Positions 16,514 through 22,965 of a DNA stretch of 22,965 nucleotides are shown in pieces. Source of the stretch: Gammaproteobacteria bacterium UBA4421 (GTDB lineage: Bacteria; Pseudomonadota; Gammaproteobacteria; Pseudomonadales; Azotimanducaceae). The notes under the pieces are model-generated. The model saw nothing but the letters and a program-made list of their open reading frames with translations. It did no database searches and had not been told where the DNA came from. The stretch is taken from NCBI GenBank assembly GCA_002389675.1, contig DGQF01000027.1, positions 1-22,965 of the forward strand, given 5' to 3'. The position numbers were made by a program, and so were the translations under genes. Position 1 is the first letter of the stretch, and each line of letters starts with the position of its first letter.

Positions 16514-16546
16514 GATATCCGTGGTTTTTTTTTGAATATGGATATC
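16514..16546. promoter_or_regulatory. Inverted repeat GATATCC-N19-GGATATC in the divergent control region
   Basis: Perfect 7-bp arms at 16514-16520 and 16540-16546 flank 19 bp that include nine T (16525-16533). The right arm lies in the spacer of the candidate promoter for the PQQ-propeller gene, and the left arm lies 18 bp upstream of the lipoprotein start. In RNA the arms could extend by two G-U pairs. It is placed to control both genes, as a protein operator or as a leader hairpin of the lipoprotein mRNA. Confidence 0.4.
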
Positions 16547-16560
16547 GGCCCCCTTATACT
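16532..16560 (+). promoter_or_regulatory. Sigma70-type promoter for the PQQ-propeller gene
   Basis: TTGAAT (16532-16537) and TATACT (16555-16560) are separated by exactly 17 bp; the -10 is a five-of-six match and the -35 keeps TTGA. Transcription would begin near 16567, giving a leader of about 86 nt before the ATG at 16653. This is the best-matching promoter in the window. Confidence 0.55.
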
Positions 16561-16652
16561 CACATCCCGCCGGTCGATGGTAGAGGACTGCTGTCAGGCG
16601 CGCAATCACCCAGTCAGATGAGCACGAGACATCAGGCAAATTTGGAGAGTTG

Positions 16653-18227
16653 ATGGTTCGTGTATTTATTCTGGTTTTGAGCTTGTGCGTGGCTGAGGTT
16701 CAGGCCAATTGTGACGATGTATCAAGCACACCCAATTTCAATCGCAGCTACAGCGAAGGCTGGGGGATCACGCTGAGCAATACGCGCTATCAGTCCAGTT
16801 CGGTTTTACAGGCTGAAAATGTCAATAGATTGAAATTGAAGTGGGCCTACGGTTTGCACAATACCACGCCGCGTGCCTACCCACTGGTTACCGGTGACAC
16901 CATCTTTATTGGCGACAGCGGCCTTGGCGTTGTGGCCTTAGCGCGAGATACAGGGTGTCAACGGTGGCTTTATGCCCATGAAGGGTATATCGCCAGCGCC
17001 TTGCTGCATGCTCGTGTTGGGGCTAGGGACTTACTTATTTTCAATGACCGAATCGCTGGCGTATATGCATTAGATGCATCCAATGGCACGCTGGTCTGGC
17101 ATACGCATTTAGATGATGAACCGTTACCCTGGTACTCGGGCACGCCGTTGATTCATGGGGCTCGGTTGTATGTGCCGATCGCCTCTCAAGAAGTCGGTTT
17201 GGCACTCAATCCGTTTTATGGCTGTTGCACAACCAGTGGTGGGATGGCGGCTTTGGATCTCGCGACGGGCGCAAAAATTTGGTACCGGCCAACCATCGAA
17301 GCTCCGGCGCAGCAAACGGGCGACCACTGGTTTTTTGTCCAAAAATATGGCCCTAGTGGTGCACCGGTGTGGGGTGCGCCAAGCTTCGATGTCACGCGAA
17401 ATGTTTTGTACTACGGCACCGGCCAGAACTATTCGCACCCCACGACAGACACCAGTGATGCTCTGTTTGCGGTGCATGCAGATTCGGGCGAAATAATTTG
17501 GCAGCGGCAATTCACGGCCGACGATGCCTACACCGCCGCCTGTAATCTTATGGCCCTTAATCATCCCAATTGTCCGAAACCTACCGGCCCGGATGTTGAT
17601 TTTGGAGCCCCCACGATGCTGGCAACAACGCCATCGGGGCGTCAGTTATTGATTGCAGGTCAGAAGTCCGCTGAGGTGCATGCGCTCGATCCGCTTAACG
17701 GGGAGTTAGTGTGGTCCCGGCGGATTGGCCGTGGCGGCATTATCGGCGGGGTGCATTGGGGGTTGGCTGCAAATGAAGCACAGGGGTTGGTATTTGCGCC
17801 AATTAGCGATAAGTCGGTGCTTGATTTTCCGTCCCCGGGTAAAGCATCTCCTGGTTTATACGCCCTGGATATGGAGTCAGGAGAGGTCCGCTGGCATTTC
17901 ACTCGAGACCCGCGTTGCGCCGAAGTCGCGTGTGAGTATGGACTGTCAGCTGCGCCGCTGGCGACCAACGATATAGTCATTACAGGCAGCATGGATGGAT
18001 ATTTAGAAATCTATCGCGCCTCTGACGGGAAACGACTGTGGTCATTTGACGCTTGGCGGAAGTTTGAGTCAATCAATGACCAGCCTGCGCAAGGTGGTGC
18101 GTTTGACGCGCATGGTCCGATGGTCGCAGATGACTTGTTGTTGGTGTCGTCCGGTTATGGGTATGTTGGCGAGCAACGCCAAGGGAACGCTTTCTTGGTT
18201 TTTGAAATGGCTGCTGAGGATGAATGA
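16653..18227 (+). CDS. Secreted PQQ beta-propeller dehydrogenase-like protein
   Basis: A 524-residue protein with a signal peptide (about 1-18, cleavage after 'VQA'), followed by PQQ-type propeller repeats such as 'GVYALDASNGTLVW', 'GMAALDLATGAKIW' and 'GLYALDMESGEVRW'. Adjacent cysteines C191-C192 ('FYGCCTTSGG') match the vicinal disulfide typical of PQQ alcohol dehydrogenases. 'YYGTGQNYSHP' (about 253-263) and 'GPDVDFGAP' (312-320) also resemble polyvinyl-alcohol and quinoprotein alcohol dehydrogenases. There is no CxxCH, so no cytochrome c domain; electrons would need a separate carrier. It should oxidise an alcohol or related substrate in the periplasm using PQQ and Ca2+. I start at ATG 16653 (GGAG 16644-16647, 5 nt); the TTG one codon upstream is too close. 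Its stop overlaps the RDD gene by 8 bp. Confidence 0.85.
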   Translation: MVRVFILVLSLCVAEVQANCDDVSSTPNFNRSYSEGWGITLSNTRYQSSSVLQAENVNRLKLKWAYGLHNTTPRAYPLVTGDTIFIGDSGLGVVALARDTGCQRWLYAHEGYIASALLHARVGARDLLIFNDRIAGVYALDASNGTLVWHTHLDDEPLPWYSGTPLIHGARLYVPIASQEVGLALNPFYGCCTTSGGMAALDLATGAKIWYRPTIEAPAQQTGDHWFFVQKYGPSGAPVWGAPSFDVTRNVLYYGTGQNYSHPTTDTSDALFAVHADSGEIIWQRQFTADDAYTAACNLMALNHPNCPKPTGPDVDFGAPTMLATTPSGRQLLIAGQKSAEVHALDPLNGELVWSRRIGRGGIIGGVHWGLAANEAQGLVFAPISDKSVLDFPSPGKASPGLYALDMESGEVRWHFTRDPRCAEVACEYGLSAAPLATNDIVITGSMDGYLEIYRASDGKRLWSFDAWRKFESINDQPAQGGAFDAHGPMVADDLLLVSSGYGYVGEQRQGNAFLVFEMAAEDE

Positions 18228-18681
18228 CGGGTTATATCTGGCCAGTCGGCGACGGCGGTTGGCTGCAACAGCTGTGGATGCGATTTGTGTGCCGACGTTG
18301 ACCCTACTTTTAGTGTTGATGACGGGTATTTTAGAGGACGCCCAAGACTATGTGTCTAATCTGTGGATGGTGCAGCTTTTGGGTCTGGCGATTGCGAGCT
18401 ACCTTTTGTTAAATGGCTACGGCCTTTGGCACCGCGGGCAGACGCTAGGTAAACGGGCGTTTGGAATAGCGATTGTTAGTCAGTCAACTAACGTTGCAGG
18501 GCAAGGTCCTGCCCCGTTTTGGAAATTAGTCTGCGTACGAGCGTTGTTCTTTCCGCTGATGTTTACGTTGGTTGTGCCGACAATTTTGATACTACCGTTG
18601 TTAGACCTTGTGTTGATCTTTTTTCCGGCGCGCCGTTGTTTGCATGATTTTGTCGCGGGCACTCGGGTGGTGCGCAGGTAA
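18220..18681 (+). CDS. RDD-family membrane protein
   Basis: A 153-residue inner-membrane protein with three to four hydrophobic segments. The RDD signature is present: arginines and aspartate in the first helix ('RRRRLAATAVDAI', R10-D20), 'GQTLGKRAFGIAIV' in the middle and 'CLHDFVAGTRVV' at the C-terminus. The function of RDD proteins is mostly unknown; some have been linked to ion or sodium/proton exchange. The ATG at 18220 lies inside the last codons of the PQQ gene (8-bp overlap) and GAGG directly abuts it, so translation is probably coupled to the upstream gene. The overlap suggests co-expression with the periplasmic dehydrogenase, but a shared task is only inference. The gene converges on the thioesterase with 11 bp between them. 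Confidence 0.85.
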   Translation: MNDGLYLASRRRRLAATAVDAICVPTLTLLLVLMTGILEDAQDYVSNLWMVQLLGLAIASYLLLNGYGLWHRGQTLGKRAFGIAIVSQSTNVAGQGPAPFWKLVCVRALFFPLMFTLVVPTILILPLLDLVLIFFPARRCLHDFVAGTRVVRR

Positions 18682-18692
18682 CACGGGCTTAC

Positions 18693-19634
18693 TTATGCGA
18701 GCTGGGGTTGTTGGTTTTGTTCGATTTGTTGACGTAATTCATCAGGCCAAGCTATGGCGCGTCGAGCGTCTAGGTCGACGCAGACCCCAACGGTGTCGCT
18801 GATCCCCAGCAATTGCTGGCTGTCACGGGCAAAAGCCCAGCGGCGTGAGAGTCGCGATTTTGTATCTACGCGCAGATCAGCGCTGAAGTAAGCCAGAGTT
18901 TGACCGAGCCGAGGCAGGCCAAATAGATGGGTTCTAGATTCCATGACAGCCCATCCGACACGGCGACCATCTGCGGTATGGAACACTGGCGGGCCTTGCG
19001 CGTCACTGTTGTTTTGCGCCATTTTTGCAAATGGTAAAAACATCAGTTCGAGATCTTCGCGTAACCAGCCGTCAACATCTGTATCGGTTTCTTCAACGAG
19101 GGTTTCAAGCTGGCCACTCATCATCCCGCCGGTGTTGATCTGCGGGATACAGGCCTCCAGTTCTGACAGGGTGACGTGCGTATTGAGCGTATCCAAGGTC
19201 AAACTGCGCGGTTGGGCGTAACTGGGAATGGATGCTTTAGATGATTTTTCTTGTCTATAGGCAGCCTGCGGAAACGGCAGATTTTTACGTGTGGATTGAT
19301 CCGTCAGTGCAGTGGTGAGAATAAATGTCGCTGCAGTTTCTTGGGTGTCTGGGTTGCGCACTTCGACATAGCTTTGTATGCCGCGCTCGTTGATCTCTAT
19401 TACAGCACCTAGGGTATGCAGAGTAGCGCCCTCGAATTGCTCTCTTTTAAAGCGCGTGTAGGTATCCACACGACGCAGAAAATCTGTGCCAAGTGCTTCC
19501 GCGTCAAGATGTAAACCGTCGATCAGAGTGCGGTTGGCGGTTTCCATTCGCGCGAGATAATACCGCACGTTCATATGCCCAAGGCCGTCTATCTCTTGTG
19601 GCAAAACGCGAGAGGTATGCAGATGTTGCATCAA
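18693..19634 (-). CDS. Double-hotdog acyl-CoA thioesterase-like protein
   Basis: A 313-residue soluble protein with two hotdog folds, as in 4HBT_2-type and acyl-ACP thioesterase-like proteins. The first (about 5-135) begins 'VLPQEIDGLGHMNVRYYLARME', with D16, H20 and N22 in the usual active-site arrangement for thioester hydrolysis. The second (about 165-300) has 'RVGWAVMESRTHLFGLPRLGQ' and 'GVCVDLDARRAIAWP' and lacks the DxxGHxN motif, so it is probably structural. It likely hydrolyses an acyl-CoA or acyl-ACP in the cytoplasm; the chain type cannot be told. Either of two adjacent ATG codons (19634, 19631) may be used; the ribosome binding site is weak (GAAGAG about 10 nt away). It lies downstream of the HAD gene on the same strand, with an 86-bp gap holding an inverted repeat. 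Confidence 0.8.
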   Translation of the reverse strand: MMQHLHTSRVLPQEIDGLGHMNVRYYLARMETANRTLIDGLHLDAEALGTDFLRRVDTYTRFKREQFEGATLHTLGAVIEINERGIQSYVEVRNPDTQETAATFILTTALTDQSTRKNLPFPQAAYRQEKSSKASIPSYAQPRSLTLDTLNTHVTLSELEACIPQINTGGMMSGQLETLVEETDTDVDGWLREDLELMFLPFAKMAQNNSDAQGPPVFHTADGRRVGWAVMESRTHLFGLPRLGQTLAYFSADLRVDTKSRLSRRWAFARDSQQLLGISDTVGVCVDLDARRAIAWPDELRQQIEQNQQPQLA

Positions 19635-19663
19635 TGGGTTGCTCTTCGTGAAATCGAGCGGCG

Positions 19664-19710
19664 CAGTCTACCCAAATGTGCCGGTGACCGTAAGCCCGAT
19701 TTGTAGACTG
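19664..19710. repeat. Inverted repeat CAGTCTAC / GTAGACTG between HAD and thioesterase genes
   Basis: Perfect 8-bp arms at 19664-19671 and 19703-19710 are separated by 31 nt. No U-tract follows on the minus strand, so it does not look like a terminator. It could be an RNA stem in the HAD-thioesterase transcript or a spaced operator for the thioesterase. The evidence is the symmetry alone. Confidence 0.25.
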
Positions 19711-19720
19711 GTGCGTTGGA

Positions 19721-20530
19721 TCAAGACAGGGTGTCGGCGAGCACTATTTGCAGTAATTTAACCACCCCGTCGACATTTTTGCCGCTGAGTATTTGATCAG
19801 CGGCTGCCCGAGCATAGTGGTCACAGTGCTCAGGCGTTGCGCCATGCCCAGCCCACTCTAGCATGGAGACATCGTTCACACTGTCGCCAATGGCAAGCAC
19901 GTCGGTTTGCTCGGTGCCAAGCTTTGCCGCTAGTTGCTGGAGTGCTTTGCCTTTGCTTGCTTGTGGTGCATGAATTGCGGTGACTGAGGGGAAGTCGAGC
20001 ACAGTCGCGCGGTCGCCGTAGCGTTTTGTTATGTCGGCGTAAATGCGAGTTGAATCGGCGTGCGTGCTGATGATGTCTACGCCGGTGGCGATCACTCCGC
20101 TGAGTTCGGGTTGAGGGTGATGCTCAACGTTGACTCCGGACAGCTCGGCGAAGTGTTGTGAAGCAGGATTAGGGCGTGAAACCAGATAGCGTTCAGCATC
20201 AAACCAAGCGTAGGGCCAGTTGCCTGCGGTAGCAAATTTCGCCAACTCCAGCGCGATGTCTTGATCAAGGCAAACACGGTGTAACACTTCTCCGTCAAGT
20301 GCATGAGTGGATGCTCCCTGCTGACAGATTAATGAATTATTGATGCCTAGATGGCGAGCAATAGGTATTGTGCCTGGATACATTCGCCCTGTTGCGAGCA
20401 CGACGGATATACCCGCGAGCATCAGATCACGGATGACTTCGGTCATGCTCGGATTCGGTACAGCGTTGTAGTCAGCACCGGGTGGCATTAATGTGCCGTC
20501 GATGTCGAGGGCGATGAGTTTGATGCTCAT
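19721..20530 (-). CDS. Cof-type HAD hydrolase (phosphatase)
   Basis: A 269-residue cytoplasmic phosphatase of the haloacid dehalogenase superfamily, subclass IIB (Cof type). Motif I is 'LDIDGTL' (8-14; nucleophile D9, acid/base D11). Motif II is 'ATGR' (46-49), motif III is the lysine in 'SKGKAL' (193 or 195), and motif IV is 'GDSVND' (215-220). A cap domain occupies about 85-185. Relatives dephosphorylate sugar phosphates, FMN, pyridoxal phosphate and similar compounds, often with broad specificity, so no substrate is assigned. The ATG at 20530 has no clear ribosome binding site. AGTATA at 20560-20565 reads TATACT on the minus strand and could be a -10 for a short leader of about 23 nt. The thioesterase lies downstream on the same strand. 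Confidence 0.92.
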   Translation of the reverse strand: MSIKLIALDIDGTLMPPGADYNAVPNPSMTEVIRDLMLAGISVVLATGRMYPGTIPIARHLGINNSLICQQGASTHALDGEVLHRVCLDQDIALELAKFATAGNWPYAWFDAERYLVSRPNPASQHFAELSGVNVEHHPQPELSGVIATGVDIISTHADSTRIYADITKRYGDRATVLDFPSVTAIHAPQASKGKALQQLAAKLGTEQTDVLAIGDSVNDVSMLEWAGHGATPEHCDHYARAAADQILSGKNVDGVVKLLQIVLADTLS

Positions 20531-20956
20531 ATCGAATGACGTTTGATGTTTGGCGCGAGAGTATATCCAACCCGGCCCGCGATAGCCGTTTTAACGAGTA
20601 AACATTTTAGCTTTTTTCATCTTTTTTGGATGTTAGATGCGGTGGCTATTTGCAGTTTCACCTTTTAGATGCGCGCGTTGATGATGCCAACGGTTGTTGA
20701 GCATATGCTTATCAGGCACAAGAACGGCTGGTTCAGCGGCCGGTTTTTTCTGCTGGCCTAGGGTGCATACGCACGTTATGAGTCGGTCACCGGCGATGAG
20801 GTCTTGGCCAAGACACATCATGGTAATTCATCCAATGGCATGAGGGTCCGCAGTCAAACAGCCGGTGTTGGACCTGTAGATCGGGCTTATTCTTCGCCGA
20901 TTTGGTGCGCTCGGTAATTGGGTTGCCCGGTGGCGCTGAGTGCCCTTTGGCGAAAA
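20531..20956. other. 426-bp gap without a convincing gene
   Basis: The stretch lies between the HAD start and the LLM stop, both on the minus strand. The 20600-20640 part is AT-rich with T runs; TTAGATGCG occurs twice (20633-20641 and 20665-20673). On the minus strand a 62-codon frame (20821-20633) is open, beginning 'MMCLGQDLIAGDRLITCV' and containing 'VLVPDKHMLNN'. It has a poor ribosome binding site and no family I recognise. A second minus frame is open just upstream of it (about 20955-20792) and overlaps it. Two abutting frames could be the remains of one frameshifted gene or chance. The HAD promoter must lie near 20550-20600. No RNA gene or terminator with a clear U-tract was found. Confidence 0.35.
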
Positions 20957-21820
20957 TTACGCGCTTTCATGAACGCGTAAGCGCAGCTCTGCCAATCGTT
21001 TTTCTAGACGTTCCGGTCGCTGTGAACCCAGATGTAATACCAGCCGGTCTACCCCCAATTCTGCAAATGCCTCCAGGTCGGCTTGTGTTTCGCTCAGAGG
21101 GGTAATAATAATTTCAAAATCTTTACGCTGCCGACCCGCGGCAGCAAGCGCCAGATCGAGTTGCTCGAGTAATTTGGCGGTCTGTTTTGGTGTGACCGCA
21201 AACCCGTACCAGCCGCTGCCATAGGTTGCGGCTCTGCGCAAAGCCGGCGCGCTGTGTCCACCCACCAAAATAGGTAAGTTCTTTTGCACGGGTTTGGGGT
21301 CGAGACGGCAGGGATATGGCAGCGAAAAATGATCACCTGAAAAAGTGGTCAACTCTTGCGTCCACAGGCGATTAACGACGTCTAAGAATTCATCTGCGCG
21401 TGCGCCTCGGTCAGGCCAGCTGAATCCTGAAGAGATGACTTCCTCTTTGCACCAGCCCACCCCGACGCCGAAATCGATCCGGCCTTCCGAAAGCCAATCC
21501 AGGCAGGCGAACTCTTTGGCTGTGTACAGCGGATGACGCTGCGATATAAGGGTAATGCCCGTGCCCAGTCGCAGGCGCGTTGTCGCATTTGCCAAAAAAC
21601 CAAAAGTGGCAACCGTATCCAGCATGCCACCGCCCTCTGGCACTGGAATTTTGCCATCTCGCGAAGCGGGATATCCAAATTCCATGCTGTCAAATAAGAC
21701 CACGTGTTCGCCCATCCACAATGAATCTAAGCCAGCTTCTTCAACTGCTATCGCAATGCTTTTAATGACCGATGGTGAGCATATCGGTGACATAAATGTA
21801 CTGAAAACGCCTATTTTCAC
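20957..21820 (-). CDS. Luciferase-like (LLM-class) flavin-dependent oxidoreductase
   Basis: A 287-residue TIM-barrel protein of the bacterial luciferase / F420-dependent oxidoreductase superfamily. It begins 'KIGVFSTF' (2-9), then 'AEEAGLDSLWMGEHV'-like sequence (about 26-39), 'TTRLRLGTGI' and 'RHPLYTAKEFACLDWLSEGRIDFGVGVGW' in the cofactor-facing strands, and 'KPVQKNLPILVGGHSAPALRRAA'. This matches the LLM subgroup found in actinobacteria and proteobacteria. It may use F420 or FMN; the sequence alone does not settle which. The likely role is redox change of a small organic substrate. I start at GTG 21820, because GGAGGGG lies 8 nt upstream; the TTG at 21835 contains that ribosome binding site and is rejected. 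The gene is divergent from the unknown gene at 21954. Confidence 0.9.
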   Translation of the reverse strand: MKIGVFSTFMSPICSPSVIKSIAIAVEEAGLDSLWMGEHVVLFDSMEFGYPASRDGKIPVPEGGGMLDTVATFGFLANATTRLRLGTGITLISQRHPLYTAKEFACLDWLSEGRIDFGVGVGWCKEEVISSGFSWPDRGARADEFLDVVNRLWTQELTTFSGDHFSLPYPCRLDPKPVQKNLPILVGGHSAPALRRAATYGSGWYGFAVTPKQTAKLLEQLDLALAAAGRQRKDFEIIITPLSETQADLEAFAELGVDRLVLHLGSQRPERLEKRLAELRLRVHESA

Positions 21821-21906
21821 GGGTGACCCCTCCAATCAAAAAATCAGTGTATCGCAAACGCCACGCTGTGATGATGGCCTTTTAGGAGAAAAATAAACTG
21901 CAGATC

Positions 21907-21921
21907 ACTGACAATGTTAGT
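21907..21921. promoter_or_regulatory. Dyad ACTGACA-A-TGTTAGT upstream of the unknown gene
   Basis: Two 7-bp arms around one central base, with one mismatched pair, sit in the 133-bp divergent region between the LLM gene and the gene at 21954. CTGACA (21908-21913), within the left arm, could serve as a -35 for a poor -10 (GACATA, 21931-21936, 17 bp away). A small operator is possible; the evidence is symmetry and position only. Confidence 0.25.
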
Positions 21922-21953
21922 CTAGTGGACGACATATCAGCAGGCCATAGCCT

Positions 21954-22965
21954 ATGTGGGATCGTCTTTCTTCAGGTCAGGTGGTTTTAGCCAATCGTAA
22001 AAGTGCCTTGTCGGTTTTGCATCAATCACTGATGGACGCGACAGCGTGTTATCCCTGCGCTTTTGGTGCGCTGACTTTGACCGACGACTTGCCTAAATTT
22101 CGCCGTCATTACCCTCAGATATTGTCGAGTTTTGAGGCATTGCGTTTGGCCAGCCCAGATAGGGCTGATATCGCCCGACGATTGATCACTCAATTTCAAG
22201 CACAGGTGGCTTGGCGGGTGGATTCTAGCGAAGTGACTTTGTCCGAAGCGATGATGCTGACCGCTCCGCCGCTGCGCTTGCTGAGCCACAGTTTTCCGGG
22301 AGAGTCCGGATGGGTTCCGGATCTGGCGTATCAAGGAAGGCAATGGGAAGCATCTAATCTTGCCGAATTAAGTGAGTTATTGTTGGCCAGAAACGTCATC
22401 ACCCATGCCGCGATGGACTCACTGAAGTGGTTGTGCAACAACGGATTTGATCAGCAGGGCCGTCTCAATCTAGGCGGACGTAAAATTGCTGTGCTTGGCG
22501 CAGGGGCGGAGATGGCACCCACGCGACTTTGGCTAGAGGCTGGTGCGCATGTGCTTTGGCTGGATACCCGCCCGCCACCAAAGGAGTGGTTTGATTTGCC
22601 TGCTCTGGCGGGGCGCTTGTCTTGGTCCTCGACGCCGGTGGATTTGCTGACGCAGCCGCAGGCTGTGCTGGCGACGCTGATTGATTTTGCAGATGGTGCG
22701 CCTATCGATCTCGGCCTCTACGCATATGCGCCCGGGCAAGCCCGCGAAGTGCGTTTAACGGCGAGCATGAACGCGGTGGTTGAGGCGATGCCATCGGCGC
22801 TGTTGGGTAGCGTCACGTTATTGGTTTCACCGACGACACCAACGGCCTTGAACGAGCGAGATCTGGCCGCCATGCAAGGGCGTCTGGGTTCGCGGGCAGG
22901 TTGGGAGACATGGTGTGACCGATTGGGACTGCTTGGCGCAAATGGTGGTGCGGTGCGTGAAGCTG
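21954..22965 (+). CDS. Unknown protein with a Rossmann-like motif (3' end outside window)
   Basis: The frame is open from ATG 21954 to the window edge: 337 codons with no stop, so the gene is cut by the end of the window. AGG at 21942-21944 lies 9 nt upstream of the ATG. No signal peptide or membrane segment is seen. The first 170 residues are mixed and not recognised ('MTAPPLRLLSHS' region near 100-112). Residues about 176-205 look like a nucleotide-binding Rossmann start: 'KIAVLGAGAEMAP' followed by 'GAHVLWLDT', a GxGxE pattern with an acid at the end of the second strand, as in NAD-binding folds. A later conserved-looking stretch is 'ASMNAVVEAMPSALLGSVTLLVSPTTPT' (about 265-292, given as landmark). 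It may be an NAD(P)-dependent enzyme, but I cannot name a family. It is divergent from the LLM oxidoreductase. Confidence 0.75.
   Translation, partial: MWDRLSSGQVVLANRKSALSVLHQSLMDATACYPCAFGALTLTDDLPKFRRHYPQILSSFEALRLASPDRADIARRLITQFQAQVAWRVDSSEVTLSEAMMLTAPPLRLLSHSFPGESGWVPDLAYQGRQWEASNLAELSELLLARNVITHAAMDSLKWLCNNGFDQQGRLNLGGRKIAVLGAGAEMAPTRLWLEAGAHVLWLDTRPPPKEWFDLPALAGRLSWSSTPVDLLTQPQAVLATLIDFADGAPIDLGLYAYAPGQAREVRLTASMNAVVEAMPSALLGSVTLLVSPTTPTALNERDLAAMQGRLGSRAGWETWCDRLGLLGANGGAVREA

Noticed and set aside
16496..16639. Longer start for the VOC lipoprotein
   Set aside because: It would place 48 residues before a clear lipoprotein signal peptide; ATG 16495 has a strong GGGG site.
20633..20821. 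62-codon minus-strand frame as an intact gene
   Set aside because: Poor ribosome binding site, no recognised family and an adjoining overlapping frame; kept only as a note on the gap.
1..22965. Mobile element, CRISPR array, phage or tRNA/rRNA content
   Set aside because: No transposase, integrase, spaced repeats, attachment-like repeats or RNA gene folds were seen on reading both strands; all long coding stretches belong to ordinary metabolic, transport or regulatory families.

Overview
The window looks like chromosomal DNA of a Gammaproteobacterium, probably marine and heterotrophic. This rests on a roughly 50-55% GC look, on Gram-negative envelope genes (a TonB-dependent receptor, a lipobox lipoprotein, a secreted PQQ-type propeller), and on family content: AGCS and BCCT sodium-coupled carriers, a TonB receptor next to a TPR-sulfotransferase, a Bcr/CflA pump and a GPH symporter. 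I cannot name a genus. I found no rRNA, tRNA, CRISPR array, insertion sequence, integrase or phage gene.

Left part (1-10,360). The 3' end of an alanine/glycine:cation symporter is followed by an AmpG-like MFS carrier. A MarR-type regulator runs the other way. Its divergent 274-bp upstream region holds a perfect 7+1+7 dyad, and beyond it starts a rightward run: TonB-dependent receptor, intrinsic terminator, TPR-sulfotransferase, BetT-like BCCT carrier (ATGA overlap) and a small cupin. A zinc-type CDF exporter converges on the cupin, and their 3' ends overlap by 6 bp. The rightward run is the most system-like part of the window: outer-membrane uptake, a sulfotransferase, inner-membrane uptake of a zwitterion-like solute, and a small possible enzyme, perhaps under the MarR protein.

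Middle part (10,360-16,650). A GPH-type sugar symporter and an aldo/keto reductase form a likely operon. Its promoter region carries an 11-bp inverted repeat and a third copy of the half-site. Leftward genes follow: a double-VOC lipoprotein, then a SULT-type sulfotransferase translationally coupled (TTGA overlap) to a Bcr/CflA exporter, which together suggest sulfation followed by export of a small molecule.

Right part (16,650-22,965). A secreted PQQ-propeller dehydrogenase-like protein and an RDD membrane protein overlap by 8 bp. They are divergent from the VOC lipoprotein across a shared control region with a good sigma70 promoter and a GATATCC-N19-GGATATC dyad. Leftward genes follow: a double-hotdog thioesterase, a Cof-type HAD phosphatase and a luciferase-like (LLM) oxidoreductase. 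A 426-bp gap without a convincing gene separates the last two. The window ends inside a long rightward gene of unknown function with a Rossmann-like motif.

Start codons are often TTG or GTG (TonB receptor, MarR, SULT, Bcr/CflA, LLM). Several starts below were set by the position of the ribosome binding site rather than by the longest open frame.
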